A stretch of DNA of 48,049 nucleotides from Acidimicrobiaceae bacterium (GCA_003169675.1 PNAT01000126.1:1-48049), one strand, 5' to 3'; numbered from the stretch's first letter, positions 1 through 8,784 are shown. Notes: a model not told the origin generated them from the sequence alone. A program made the numbers and translations.

Positions 1-230
1 CGCTCGTAGTGGCCCAGGTCGAGATCGGTCTCGGCGCCGTCCTCGGTGACGAACACCTCGCCATGCTCACCGGGATTCATCGTTCCGGGATCGACATTGA
101 TGTACGGGTCCAGCTTGCACATCGTGACCCGGAGTCCACGGCACTTGAGGAGTCGGCCGAGTGAGGAGGCGGTGAGGCCCTTACCGAGAGAACTCGAGAC
201 ACCACCGGTGACGAAGATGAATTTGTTCAC
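1..230 (-). CDS. pyrG: CTP synthase, N-terminal part (cut by window edge)
   Basis: The visible 76 residues are the start of CTP synthase, which makes CTP from UTP, ATP and glutamine in the cytoplasm. They begin [17 protein letters not shown], the P-loop start of the synthetase domain, and continue with [19 protein letters not shown], which is nearly invariant in the family. The GTG start at 230 is preceded by AGGTGG. The rest of the synthetase domain and the glutaminase domain lie outside the window. It is the last visible gene of a minus-strand block that follows recN, as in mycobacteria and relatives. Confidence 0.97.
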   Translation of the reverse strand, partial: MNKFIFVTGGVSSSLGKGLTASSLGRLLKCRGLRVTMCKLDPYINVDPGTMNPGEHGEVFVTEDGAETDLDLGHYE

Positions 231-329
231 GCCACCTGCTGGGCGCCGAAGGTCGGTTCATATGATCGGTGCACCGGGCCACGATAATCGAAAGGCGGCG
301 TGGTTGTGGTGGACCGGGATACCGCAGCC

Positions 330-1943
330 CTACTTCGAGGGTCCGTCGCTAACCGTCAGCAGTTCGCGGGCGTGGGCCCGAGCGGCGTCACTGTCGGGAT
401 GCCCCGACAGCATGCGCGAGAGCTCGATGACCCGATTCTCCCCGTCCGCCACCGACGCCGAGGTCACGGTCCGCCCCCCCACTTCCTGCTTGAGCACGCT
501 GATCTGATGGTCGGCCTGCGCCGCCACCTGGGCCAGGTGGGTCACCACGAGGACCTGCCGGGTGAGCGAGACCTCGTGGAGGGCCCGGCCCAAGGCCAGC
601 GCGGCACTTCCCCCCACGCCGGCGTCGACCTCGTCGAAGATCATCGTCTGGGGGCCACCGAGGCCGACCAGGCGGATGGACAACATGGCCCGCGCCAGTT
701 CGCCCCCTGACGCCGCCTTGGCCAGCGGCAGCACTGCCTCTCCGATGTTGGCCCCCAGAGCCAGTTCCACCGGTTCCCCGGTGCCGTCCGCAGCGACCCG
801 CATCTCCACCCGGGCACCAGCCATGCCCAGATCGGCCAGTCGCTCCCCCACCTGGGAGGCGAAGCCCCCGGCCGCCCTGGCCCGGACCTTCCGAATGGCG
901 GCCTCGGCCACCGCGAGTTCTTCCCGGAGAACGGCCTGCTCGCCGTCCAGGCGGGCCGCGGCGCCCTCGGCGTCCCGCAACACTTCCAACCGGGTGGCCG
1001 CCTCCTTGGCGAAAGCCTTGACCGCCAGGAGGTCCTCCCCGTACTTTCGCCGGAGCCCGGTCAGCAGGCGCCGTCGCTCCTGCACCTCGGCCAGGCGGGT
1101 CGGGTCGTCGTGCCAGCCGTCGACCTCATCACGAAGTGAGCGGGCGACGTCGGAGAGATCGACGGCCGAAGCGGCGATCCGCTCCCGGTACTCATCGAAC
1201 GGTTCGCGCCCACTGAGGGCACTCCCCGCCTGTCCGAGCAGGTCGAGGGCGCCCGCCCCTTCATTGCCCGACACCGGGTCGAGGAGACCGAGGGCCAGCG
1301 ACGCCACCTCCCGGTAGGCCGCGGCATCGCCCAGTCGGTCTTCCTCCATGCGCAAGCCGCTCTCCTCCTCGGGGTCCGAGAGGCCCGCCGAGGCGATTTC
1401 GTCGACCTGGTACGAGAGCACATCGGCTTCCCGGGCCCGCTGCTTCTCATCGCCCCCCAGGTCGGCCACGGCCGTTTCGAGGGCACGGATCCGGGCCCGG
1501 ATGGACTGGACGGGAGCCAGGTCCGTCCCGGCGAAGGCGTCGAGCACATTGCGCTGCGCGGCCGGATTGGTCAGGGACTGGTGCTCGTGTTGCCCATGGA
1601 TCTCCACCAGCTCGGCCGCGGCCTCGCTGAGCGAGCTCACGGGTGACATGCGCCCGTTGACCCAGGCGCGGGACCGTCCGGCGGCGGGCACTGAGCGAGC
1701 GATGACCACTTCGGGCCCATCGCCAGCGTCGTCCACGACGAAGCGGGCCTCCACCAGGGCTTCGCCGGCCCCGGCCCGCACCAGGTCAGGATTGGCCCGG
1801 CCGCCCAGCACCAGGTGCAGCGCCTCAACCACCAGTGTCTTGCCGGCGCCCGTCTCTCCGGTCAGGGCCGTCATGCCGGAGCCGAAGGTGAGGGACAGGT
1901 CTTCGATGACCCCGAGGTCGCGTACGCGCAGCTCGACCAGCAT
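330..1943 (-). CDS. recN: DNA repair protein RecN
   Basis: RecN is an SMC-like ATPase that acts on chromosomal double-strand breaks. The 537-residue product has Walker A GETGAGKT near residue 30, a long charged middle expected to form coiled coils, the ABC signature ASGGELARAMLSIRL near residue 410 and Walker B MIFDEVDAGVGG shortly after. The length is slightly below the usual 550-590 residues, but all ATPase elements are present. ATG at 1943 lies 15 bases after the nadK stop, so the genes are probably co-transcribed. In mycobacteria two membrane-protein genes follow recN before pyrG; here only about 100 bases separate recN from pyrG. Confidence 0.96.
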   Translation of the reverse strand: MLVELRVRDLGVIEDLSLTFGSGMTALTGETGAGKTLVVEALHLVLGGRANPDLVRAGAGEALVEARFVVDDAGDGPEVVIARSVPAAGRSRAWVNGRMSPVSSLSEAAAELVEIHGQHEHQSLTNPAAQRNVLDAFAGTDLAPVQSIRARIRALETAVADLGGDEKQRAREADVLSYQVDEIASAGLSDPEEESGLRMEEDRLGDAAAYREVASLALGLLDPVSGNEGAGALDLLGQAGSALSGREPFDEYRERIAASAVDLSDVARSLRDEVDGWHDDPTRLAEVQERRRLLTGLRRKYGEDLLAVKAFAKEAATRLEVLRDAEGAAARLDGEQAVLREELAVAEAAIRKVRARAAGGFASQVGERLADLGMAGARVEMRVAADGTGEPVELALGANIGEAVLPLAKAASGGELARAMLSIRLVGLGGPQTMIFDEVDAGVGGSAALALGRALHEVSLTRQVLVVTHLAQVAAQADHQISVLKQEVGGRTVTSASVADGENRVIELSRMLSGHPDSDAARAHARELLTVSDGPSK

Positions 1944-1958
1944 CGGTTGCCCGTCGAC

Positions 1959-2828
1959 CTAGTTTCCCCGGTCGGCCAGGAGCCGGACCCGAAGGATGCC
2001 GCCGAACTTCTGGGGCTCGTTGCGCACGACCCTGACCGATCGCGGGTCGACCCGGCAGGTGATGGTCGCCCCCGGCTGGAGCCGCCCGATCTCTTGTCCG
2101 TCAATGACCAGGACGCCGGCCCGATCCGGCACGATTTCCACCATCACCCTCTGGTCTTCGGCCAGCACGAGGCTGCGATCCAGCGAGAGGTGCGGGGCCA
2201 CCGGCGTGACCACCATGGCCCGCAGGGCGGGCGAGAGGATGGGACCGCCGGCGGAGAGACTGTAGGCAGTCGAGCCGGTCGGGGTGGCAATGATGAGCCC
2301 GTCGGCCGAATAGGTCAGCGCCTCTTCCCCGTCGATGAAGGTGGCCAGGTGGACGGTATGGCCGCGGTCGGTCTTCTCGAGCACGACCTCATTGAGCGCG
2401 AGCAGCACCGAGGTGTCATCTTCGACAGAACGGTCGGAGATGGTGACTTCGAGTGCGCAACGGGACTCGATGACGGCCTTCTTGTCGAACACCTTGGTGA
2501 GCGCCTCCCGGACCTGATCGGGCACCAGGTCCGGCAGGTAGCCCACCCGGCCGAAGTTGACTCCGAGGACCGGCACCTCCCTGGCCCAGGCCAAGCGCAC
2601 CACACGGAGGAACGTCCCGTCCCCACCGAGGCTGACTGCCACGGTGGTCCCGGCGAGGTCGACATCATCGACGTGGACCTCCACCCCCTCCTCGGTCACC
2701 AGGTCAGGAGCACTGAATTGGAGGATGCGCGCCGCATCACCCCGGGAGGTGAGCCACGCCGCCGTCTCGAGGGCGAGCGCCAGGGCATCCGGCCGCTCGG
2801 GATGCACGAGGAAGGTGACCGTCGGCAT
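1959..2828 (-). CDS. nadK: NAD kinase
   Basis: NAD kinase phosphorylates NAD to NADP using ATP or polyphosphate. The 289-residue protein has the diacylglycerol-kinase-like fold signature SLGGDGTFLRVVR near residue 70 and the second family motif TPTGSTAYSLSAGGPI near residue 185. Length and motif spacing are normal for bacterial NadK. It sits between tlyA and recN, the same order as in Mycobacterium. ATG at 2828 follows the tlyA stop by 15 bases. There is no clear Shine-Dalgarno sequence, so translation may be coupled to tlyA. Confidence 0.96.
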   Translation of the reverse strand: MPTVTFLVHPERPDALALALETAAWLTSRGDAARILQFSAPDLVTEEGVEVHVDDVDLAGTTVAVSLGGDGTFLRVVRLAWAREVPVLGVNFGRVGYLPDLVPDQVREALTKVFDKKAVIESRCALEVTISDRSVEDDTSVLLALNEVVLEKTDRGHTVHLATFIDGEEALTYSADGLIIATPTGSTAYSLSAGGPILSPALRAMVVTPVAPHLSLDRSLVLAEDQRVMVEIVPDRAGVLVIDGQEIGRLQPGATITCRVDPRSVRVVRNEPQKFGGILRVRLLADRGN

Positions 2829-2843
2829 GGGGAGGTGACCCGA

Positions 2844-3704
2844 TCAGCCCGGGTTGGCGGCCGGGTCCAGGTGGCCTCCCGCCTCAGAGACCGCCGCGGA
2901 AAGCAGGGCGGCCATACCCACCGCATCGTGCCCCGGCACTCCCTTGCGGGCGTGCAGGAGGAACTCGACGTTGCCGGCGGGGCCGGTCAGGGGGGAAACC
3001 ATGGCCCCCATGATGCCGGTTCCGGCGTCCTGAAGGGCGGACGTCACTCCGGTCAGGGCCGCCAGCCAGACCTCGGGGTCCCGCACCACCCCTTTGCCGC
3101 GGTCGACGGTGGCCCGGCCGGCTTCGAACTGGGGCTTGACGAGTAGCACGAGCTCGGCGTCGGCCCGTCCAAGCGGACCACAGAGTGTGGGCACCACCGA
3201 GCGCAGCGAAATGAACGAGAGATCGGCCGTGAGCAGTGAGCAGGGCTTGAATGTCGGGTCCGCCTCCCGGATGATCTCGGGGGTCAAGGTGCGTGCGTTG
3301 ACCCGCTCGAGCACGGTGACGCGTGGGTCTTCCCGCAGCTTCTGGTCGAGCTGCCCGTGTCCCACGTCGACGGCGTAGACGTGGGCGGCACCCCGTTGGA
3401 GGAGGCAATCGGTGAAGCCACCGGTGGACGCCCCCGTATCGAGCACATGTCGATCAACCACGCCGATGCCGAACCGGGTGAGGGCGGCGTCGAGCTTCTG
3501 GCCCCCACGGCTGACAAATGGTGCCGGCGGTCCGGTGAGCACGATGGGCTCGGCCGGCGCCACCAGGCGCGCCGCCTTCTCGGCCGGCGAACCGGCGACC
3601 AGCACATCACCAGCCGCTATGGCCGCCTGGGCCTCCTGCCGGGTGGCGACGAGACCTCGCCGTACGAGCTCGGTGTCGAGTCGACGGCGGGCCCCGGTGT
3701 TCAG
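2844..3704 (-). CDS. tlyA: TlyA-type rRNA 2'-O-methyltransferase, probable CTG start
   Basis: TlyA family enzymes 2'-O-methylate rRNA; in mycobacteria this determines capreomycin sensitivity. The protein has an N-terminal S4 RNA-binding domain (RRRLDTELVRRGLVATRQEA) followed by a FtsJ-like methyltransferase: FVSRGGQKLDAAL, the SAM loop LDTGASTGGFTDCLL, LLTADLSFISLR and LVLLVKPQFEAG. The K, D, K and E of the catalytic tetrad are all visible. The first GTG (3605) would delete the S4 domain. The S4 domain is in frame upstream with no ATG, GTG or TTG before the preceding stop, only CTG at 3704, which overlaps the TGA of the upstream gene (CTGA) and has AAGAAGG seven bases before it. I therefore place the start at 3704 (286 residues). 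The identification is firm; the exact start codon is inference. Confidence 0.92.
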   Translation of the reverse strand: MNTGARRRLDTELVRRGLVATRQEAQAAIAAGDVLVAGSPAEKAARLVAPAEPIVLTGPPAPFVSRGGQKLDAALTRFGIGVVDRHVLDTGASTGGFTDCLLQRGAAHVYAVDVGHGQLDQKLREDPRVTVLERVNARTLTPEIIREADPTFKPCSLLTADLSFISLRSVVPTLCGPLGRADAELVLLVKPQFEAGRATVDRGKGVVRDPEVWLAALTGVTSALQDAGTGIMGAMVSPLTGPAGNVEFLLHARKGVPGHDAVGMAALLSAAVSEAGGHLDPAANPG

Positions 3705-4174
3705 CTGGCGGCCTTCTTGGCCGCACTGGCCTTCTTGGCCGCCGGCTTCTTGGCCGCGGGAGCCTTCTTGGCGGCCGGCTTCTTCTTGCCCACCCTGGGC
3801 GTCACCTTCTGCGCGGCGTCGCGGGCGGTCTTGGCCGTCCTGGTGGCCTGCTTCGTCATGTCGGACGTGGCCGACCGGCCGGCGTCGGCCGAACGCTTGA
3901 TGATCTCGGCCACCTGGTTGGCGATGGACTCCAAGGAGGACGCGTCGATCTTGCTCAGTTGCGAGGAGACCTCCCGACGGACCAGCTCGATCACCTGCTC
4001 CGATGTCTTGCGGCTCCGGTCCACCAAATGGTCAACCCACTCCTGTGCTTGGCCTCGCTGGATATCACCGGCGCCCACCAATTCTCGCACGATCTCTTCG
4101 GCCCGAGCCCTGGTCACCTGCGTGAACACGGCCCCTGCATCGAGGTACTTCTTGATTCGTTCGTTACGTGGCAT
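3701..4174 (-). CDS. Phasin/PhaF-like protein with histone H1-like lysine-alanine tail
   Basis: A 157-residue protein in two parts. Residues 1-115 are predicted helical and amphipathic (RAEEIVRELVGAGDIQRGQA, then VIELVRREVSSQLSKID), resembling actinobacterial phasin-family or PHA-granule regulator-like proteins. Residues 125-157 are a run of KKPAAKK-type repeats like those of histone H1 and the PhaF tail, which binds DNA. It may link granules or another structure to the nucleoid, but no polyhydroxyalkanoate synthase is visible in the window. It lies between the HAD gene and tlyA; its stop overlaps the proposed tlyA CTG start. Function is inferred from composition. Confidence 0.72.
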   Translation of the reverse strand: MPRNERIKKYLDAGAVFTQVTRARAEEIVRELVGAGDIQRGQAQEWVDHLVDRSRKTSEQVIELVRREVSSQLSKIDASSLESIANQVAEIIKRSADAGRSATSDMTKQATRTAKTARDAAQKVTPRVGKKKPAAKKAPAAKKPAAKKASAAKKAAS

Positions 4175-4213
4175 GCAACAAGAGTATCCGAAGTGCTAGC
4201 TATGCGCAAGCAT

Positions 4214-4999
4214 CTAATTTGCCCATTGGTCGAGGGTTGTTCGCACCAGGGTTGCCAGGTCGTCGGCCACGGTGGCCGCACCGGCGTCGGGTGGAATGTT
4301 CAGCGGCGTGGTGACACCAGAAAGGACCAGCGCAAACGGGACATCCAGCTGCCCGGCCAGGAGGCCGTCGGTGGCCGGCCGGTCCCCCACCACGACCCGA
4401 AGGTCTTTGTCCGGTGCGAGTGCCTTGATGGCGTCCGCCGTCGGTCGGTGTGGCTTGCCGGCAACTTCGGGATCGCTCTCCGCTGCCGTCGCCACCGCAG
4501 CCAGGAGAGCGCCGGTCCCGGGCAGGAGCCCATCGGGGGTCGGGTGGCTCGGATCCTCGTTGGTCCCGATCAGGCGGGCCCCGGCGCGGACGGCCCGGGC
4601 CGCGTCGGCCACCAGGTCGAAGGTGAACGACCGTGTCCATCCCACCACGACGGCATCGGCTGGACCGTGGGCGACTTGCCGGACACCCCTTTTGGTCAGC
4701 GCCTCACGCACCCCGTCATCGGCCAGGACGAGGGCTGAGGAGCCCGGAGCGAGCATGCCCGCCGCCACGTCGGCCGAGCTGAGGAGATCGGAGTCGGGCA
4801 CCGCCAGGCCACAGGTGGCCATCCGTTGATGGAGCTCGGCCCGCGTGGGGGCGGAGTTGTTGGTGGCGAAGAGGGGCCGCACCCCGGCCGTGCGCAGGTC
4901 GGCGATCGCTTCCGCCACTCCGGGGATCGGCAGGCCGGTGAGCCAGATGACACCGTCGAGATCGATGACCCACGTTCCCCCTGGGGGCGGCGGCCACAT
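4214..4999 (-). CDS. HAD-superfamily phosphatase, NagD-like (class IIA)
   Basis: A 261-residue cytoplasmic phosphatase of the haloacid dehalogenase superfamily. HAD motif I, WVIDLDGVIWLTG, is near residue 12; motif II, LFATNNSAPTR, near residue 44; and the C-terminal GKPHRPTADAIKAL with VVVGDRPATDG carries motifs III and IV. The large insertion between motifs II and III is the class IIA cap. Substrates of this group include nucleotide and sugar phosphates; the real one cannot be read from the sequence. The gene precedes the phasin-like gene and tlyA, matching the mycobacterial order, where a similar HAD protein precedes tlyA. Confidence 0.9.
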   Translation of the reverse strand: MWPPPPGGTWVIDLDGVIWLTGLPIPGVAEAIADLRTAGVRPLFATNNSAPTRAELHQRMATCGLAVPDSDLLSSADVAAGMLAPGSSALVLADDGVREALTKRGVRQVAHGPADAVVVGWTRSFTFDLVADAARAVRAGARLIGTNEDPSHPTPDGLLPGTGALLAAVATAAESDPEVAGKPHRPTADAIKALAPDKDLRVVVGDRPATDGLLAGQLDVPFALVLSGVTTPLNIPPDAGAATVADDLATLVRTTLDQWAN

Positions 5000-5053
5000 G
5001 GACGAAGGATAGCGGTCGGTCTTGGCGCGGCCCTCGTGGCCAAGAAGTCGAGC

Positions 5054-6115
5054 TCACGCGGGGAATGGGCTGGCGGGTTGGAACTCACCGGTTCGGGGCT
5101 CGCCGGCTCGGGCCAACACCTGCTCGTAGACAGCGACATACTCGTCCACCATCCGGTCAGAACTGAACTTTCTCACTGCGGCCGCGCGCACGGACGCCCG
5201 GTCGATGAGTGAAAGGCTCCTGACCGCCTCGACCGCACCCTCGACGTCGCCCACCAATAGGCCGGTAGTCCCGTGATCGATCAATTCGGCCATGGAGCCC
5301 CGGCTGGCGGCGATCACAGGGGTTCCGCAGGCCATCGCCTCGGCAACACTGAATCCGAACGGCTCGTCGAAGTTGACCAGGTGCAAGAGGGCCGCGGCGC
5401 CGCCGAGAAACGACGCGCGTTCCTTGGCGGCGATCGGTCCCACGAATCGAACTCGCTGGCCATCAATGAGAGGCGCAACCTGGTGCTTGAAGTACGTCTC
5501 GTCCTGCACGATGCCGGCCATCACCAGGGGTAGCCCAGCCTGCGAGGCCGTACGGATCGCCTCGACCACTCCCTTGTCGGGATGGATGCGCCCGAAAAAC
5601 GCCAGGTACTCGCCCATCGTCGGTTGAAACTCGAATTCTTCGAGAGCGATCCCGTGATGGATGGTGGCTACATAGTCGAGAGCCGGGTGCCGATCGGCAT
5701 CGCTTATGGCAACGTACGCGGTGCGTCCGTTGTAAGCGGCATAGACCGGGATGATCCGCTCCGAGGAGAAGCCGTGAATCGTGGTGACCATCGGCGTTGA
5801 CGTGAGCCCGCAGTACGTCAGGGGGAGGAAATCGAAGCTATTGTGAATGATGTCGAACTCTTCCGCATGCTCGAACACCTGGGCGATGTGCAGGCACTCG
5901 GCCACCTTGGGGTCAACGGACGGATCCTCGGACCACCCGGTGGCCACCACCGCCTGCAGGTTTGCCGAAGTCTCGGAGTCCCCCGAAGCAAAGAGCGTGA
6001 CATCGTGGCCACGAGCCACCAAACCCTCGGTCAACATGGATGCGAACAACTCCCACGGTCCGTAGTGCCGGGGTGGCACGCGCCACGAAATGGGCGCCAG
6101 AACTGCTACGCGCAC
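5054..6115 (-). CDS. GT4-family glycosyltransferase
   Basis: A retaining GT-B glycosyltransferase of family 4. VRVAVLAPISWRVPPRHYGP at the N-terminus is the first Rossmann strand with its acceptor loop, and HPDKGVVEAIRTA is the phosphate-binding helix. FDEPFGFSVAEAMACGTPV is the EX7E donor-binding motif. The reading frame is open for 19 more codons upstream, but those codons encode an arginine-rich stretch overlapping the small gene before it; GTG at 6115, eight bases after that gene's stop, is the better start (353 residues). It closes an operon containing another GT4, an alpha/alpha-barrel protein and a GH130 enzyme, so it probably transfers a hexose, perhaps mannose, in the same pathway. 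Donor and acceptor are unknown. Confidence 0.92.
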   Translation of the reverse strand: MRVAVLAPISWRVPPRHYGPWELFASMLTEGLVARGHDVTLFASGDSETSANLQAVVATGWSEDPSVDPKVAECLHIAQVFEHAEEFDIIHNSFDFLPLTYCGLTSTPMVTTIHGFSSERIIPVYAAYNGRTAYVAISDADRHPALDYVATIHHGIALEEFEFQPTMGEYLAFFGRIHPDKGVVEAIRTASQAGLPLVMAGIVQDETYFKHQVAPLIDGQRVRFVGPIAAKERASFLGGAAALLHLVNFDEPFGFSVAEAMACGTPVIAASRGSMAELIDHGTTGLLVGDVEGAVEAVRSLSLIDRASVRAAAVRKFSSDRMVDEYVAVYEQVLARAGEPRTGEFQPASPFPA

Positions 6116-6122
6116 CGAACCC

Positions 6123-6236
6123 TTAGCGGCCCAGGCCGCCCCGATTCTCCTTCTTCTCCTTCTTGGCTTCACGCTTCTCTTTGAGCGACTTGCCGGGCTT
6201 CTTGCCGGCTGGCTTCTGGGGGGACTTCTCAGGCAT
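6123..6236 (-). CDS. 37-residue lysine-rich protein of unknown function
   Basis: ATG at 6236 has AGGAG six bases upstream, and the frame runs to TAA at 6123. The product begins MPEKSPQKPAGKKPGKSLKE and ends in a second Lys/Glu-rich segment followed by RGGLGR. About a third of the residues are lysine; there is no hydrophobic segment. The gene lies in the 165-base interval between the GH130 stop and the GT4 GTG start and is spaced like an operon member. Short basic proteins starting in this style seem common in actinobacteria, but I know of no assigned function. A nucleic-acid-binding or ribosome-associated role is only a guess from charge. Confidence 0.72.
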   Translation of the reverse strand: MPEKSPQKPAGKKPGKSLKEKREAKKEKKENRGGLGR

Positions 6237-6280
6237 GTGAGGCTCCTATTCCCTTCTGTGTGGTGTTCTGATGTATAGCG

Positions 6281-7768
6281 CTACGCGTTGCGGTCCGTGA
6301 GGACCCCGATGAGTGCATCGAGGGGGACCGTGGCGAACCGGATGGCGGCATCACCGATCCCGTAGGGGATCACGAGAAACCCAGCGTGCACCATGGCACC
6401 GCAGGAGTACACCACGTTGGGCACATAGCCGTCCTGCTCATCGGCGGCGGGGCTCAGCAGCGGCTCACGGAGCTGGCCGACGATCCGAGTGGGGTCTTCG
6501 GAGTCGAGCAGGAGCGCACCGATGTGGTACGTGCGCATGGGGCCCACGCCATGGGTGAGCACCAGCCATCCCGCCTCGGTCTGGATGGGCGAGCCACAGT
6601 TGCCCAGCTGAAGCAGTTCCCAGGACCGGGTGGGCAGCTGGCACGGTGACGTATCCCCCCAATGATGCGGATTGGGGGACGTGGCGATCGTGTTGGACTC
6701 GCGATCGGACCGGGCGAGGGCGACGAAGCGGCCGTTGATCCGGCGCGGGAACAGGGCGAGGCCCTTGTTGGCAGCGGCCGGGCCGACCAGCGGGGTGGAG
6801 GTGAAGTTGAGAAAGTCTGTCGTCTCGAGCAGTTGCTGGCTGATGTCCTTGCCGTCATAGGCCGTGTAGGTGGCGAAGTAGCTCACTGATCCGTCGTCTT
6901 GCTCAAGGCGCACGAACCTGGCGTCCTCCATGCCGTTGACTTCGGCGGCCATGGCTGGAATCAGGACTCGCTGGTCGAGCGGTGTCGCCGCGTCGAAACT
7001 CGCGGCGTAGGTCCGCTCGGCGAATCGTCGGATGAGATTGATGATCCGCATGCCTTGCCGGCCCGTCGACGGGTGCCCTTCCAGCTGGCGCAGTCGAGCC
7101 TCCAGCTTGACCAGGCTGAACTGTGGCCCCAGGGGGCCCAGGATATACTCTGCGACCTCACCCCAAGCCCGGAGTCGGCGCAGCTCCCCCCGAAACGTCA
7201 TGGCATCGAACATCGTCAGCCCGGTTTGCCCGGTGACTGCGAATGGCGGTGGCGGGCTCAGGTAGACGTCACCATTGTGGTCGATCACGCCGGTGCGGAA
7301 GCCGATCGAAGACCGATGGCCCTCGCCGATGCCGCGCACGCTCATGACGAAGCGCCCGCAACCCGCCGGAAGACCGGCTTGGTCGGGGTGCGCCACCATG
7401 CTCGGGTTGCAGAGCGCGGCACCCTCAATGGCGTACTCACTGGTGAAGGCGGCACCGAAAAGCAGCCGGCGTGCCGGGGAGAGTTGGACATCCGGGTCGA
7501 GTCGGTAGGACAGCTCGTCAGCATGGCGGCCGAATGTCCCGACAATGTCGGGATGCCGACCCTCGAAACGGGCCACCACGTCAACGAAGGCCGACTGCAC
7601 CTCATCGTCGTCAAGGGCCAGGAGTCGCTCCATGACCTTTGACGAGCGCGACTCCTGGTGGTCGAATCCCTCCTGCCCCGGGATGAATAATTGGGTGATG
7701 ACCCGGCCTTTGTCCGCACGGAGCCGGTCCGGGCTCCGCCGCACCAGTTCGCCGATGACCTGGTTCAT
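6281..7768 (-). CDS. Large GH130-type glycoside phosphorylase/hydrolase
   Basis: A 495-residue protein with the five-bladed beta-propeller features of family GH130. The segment ALCNPSMVAHPDQ, then FVMSVRGIGEGH and FRTGVIDHNGDVYLSPPP, carries the conserved NPS, GEGHRSS and D.NG elements. GH130 enzymes mostly phosphorolyse beta-mannosides, some hydrolyse them; members of this longer subgroup are poorly characterised, so mannoside specificity is inference. ATG at 7768 overlaps the stop of the upstream gene as ATGA, which fixes the start against a longer, compositionally odd N-terminal extension. The gene is translationally coupled with an alpha/alpha-barrel protein and a GT4 enzyme. Confidence 0.85.
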   Translation of the reverse strand: MNQVIGELVRRSPDRLRADKGRVITQLFIPGQEGFDHQESRSSKVMERLLALDDDEVQSAFVDVVARFEGRHPDIVGTFGRHADELSYRLDPDVQLSPARRLLFGAAFTSEYAIEGAALCNPSMVAHPDQAGLPAGCGRFVMSVRGIGEGHRSSIGFRTGVIDHNGDVYLSPPPPFAVTGQTGLTMFDAMTFRGELRRLRAWGEVAEYILGPLGPQFSLVKLEARLRQLEGHPSTGRQGMRIINLIRRFAERTYAASFDAATPLDQRVLIPAMAAEVNGMEDARFVRLEQDDGSVSYFATYTAYDGKDISQQLLETTDFLNFTSTPLVGPAAANKGLALFPRRINGRFVALARSDRESNTIATSPNPHHWGDTSPCQLPTRSWELLQLGNCGSPIQTEAGWLVLTHGVGPMRTYHIGALLLDSEDPTRIVGQLREPLLSPAADEQDGYVPNVVYSCGAMVHAGFLVIPYGIGDAAIRFATVPLDALIGVLTDRNA

Positions 7769-8784
7769 TGCAGTACCGGGGCAAAACGACGCCCGTGTTG
7801 GAAGGTCGAGAGCAGGGCCAGCGTGGACTCGGCACCCTGGTTGAGGTTGGCTCCATGAGCATGGAGGCCGTCGTACCCGCCACCGGTGGCAGGGTCCCAC
7901 ATGACGGCGTGGGCGTCGTTGTCGCCTTGGAACCAATCCACCGCCGCCCTTACCCCGTCGGCCCACGGCCCTCTGTCATCGAACCTCGCGGCCCGAGCAC
8001 AGGCGTCGGCCAGTGCAGCCACTTCAATGGGCTGTTGATCAAAGGCGGGAATGGCATCCTCCGGTCCACGACCGCCCACCGGCGTCACCGACAGGTGACC
8101 TCCTGACGTCTCCCGCAACAGAAGCCATTCGAGGAGGTCAAGACCGTAGCGGAGCAGACGTGAACGCTTGAGCACGACGCCGGCAGCGATGATCGCCTCG
8201 GGGAGCGCAGCATTGGCGTAGGCCAGACGCGCCTCAGGCCACAGCCACACTCCTGGCCGCCTTTCGGGTCGGAATCGGTCCGCCACATCTTCCAGCAGGG
8301 CACGTGCCGAGGCATTGTCGGGCTGGACTGAGAGCATCTCAGCCGCCCCGATGGCGGCAAACGACATGGCACGGGACCACGGAGAGCGTTCTTGGACAGC
8401 TCTGTTGAATTGCAGGGTGGCCGCGGGGCTGATTCGGTCGAGGGAGCCGTGGGCGGCCGCGGTGCCCAGTCCCCAGACACTTCTCCCCCAGCAATCCTCG
8501 GTTGAGGGGGTGTCTTCCCAATGTCCCTCACGATTCATTCGGTTCCGGTAACGGCCGCGAAGGTCCTGGGCATCGCCCAGAAACCTAAGGCTGACCTCTA
8601 CCAGCCTCGTGACCGCAGGAGATGGATCGGTTTCCCGGGACGCCACGACGAGCACCCTGGCCATGTCGTCGGTGCAATACCCGTGCCCTGTCCTGGGCTC
8701 GGTGAACCGTGCGTGCTCGAAGGTGCCACGCTGGTCCGTCATCCGACAAAGGTGGGCGAAATCGGGCTCAGGATATGAGTTCAC
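7765..8784 (-). CDS. Alpha/alpha-barrel glycosidase-like protein
   Basis: A 339-residue protein with helical hairpins typical of (alpha/alpha)6 barrels: GHGYCTDDMARVLVVASRE, STEDCWGRSVWGLGTAA, then RLAYANAALPEAIIAAG, and a C-terminal GANLNQGAESTLALLSTF. The latter and the DDMARVL segment are typical of proteins encoded beside GT4 enzymes and annotated as glycosyltransferase-associated or glucosidase-like. Likely catalytic acids include the Asp pair in CTDD and the Glu in QGAES; the reaction is unknown. GTG at 8784 overlaps the preceding GT4 stop as GTGTGA, and its own stop overlaps the GH130 ATG, so three proteins are made in a coupled series. Confidence 0.8.
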   Translation of the reverse strand: MNSYPEPDFAHLCRMTDQRGTFEHARFTEPRTGHGYCTDDMARVLVVASRETDPSPAVTRLVEVSLRFLGDAQDLRGRYRNRMNREGHWEDTPSTEDCWGRSVWGLGTAAAHGSLDRISPAATLQFNRAVQERSPWSRAMSFAAIGAAEMLSVQPDNASARALLEDVADRFRPERRPGVWLWPEARLAYANAALPEAIIAAGVVLKRSRLLRYGLDLLEWLLLRETSGGHLSVTPVGGRGPEDAIPAFDQQPIEVAALADACARAARFDDRGPWADGVRAAVDWFQGDNDAHAVMWDPATGGGYDGLHAHGANLNQGAESTLALLSTFQHGRRFAPVLQ

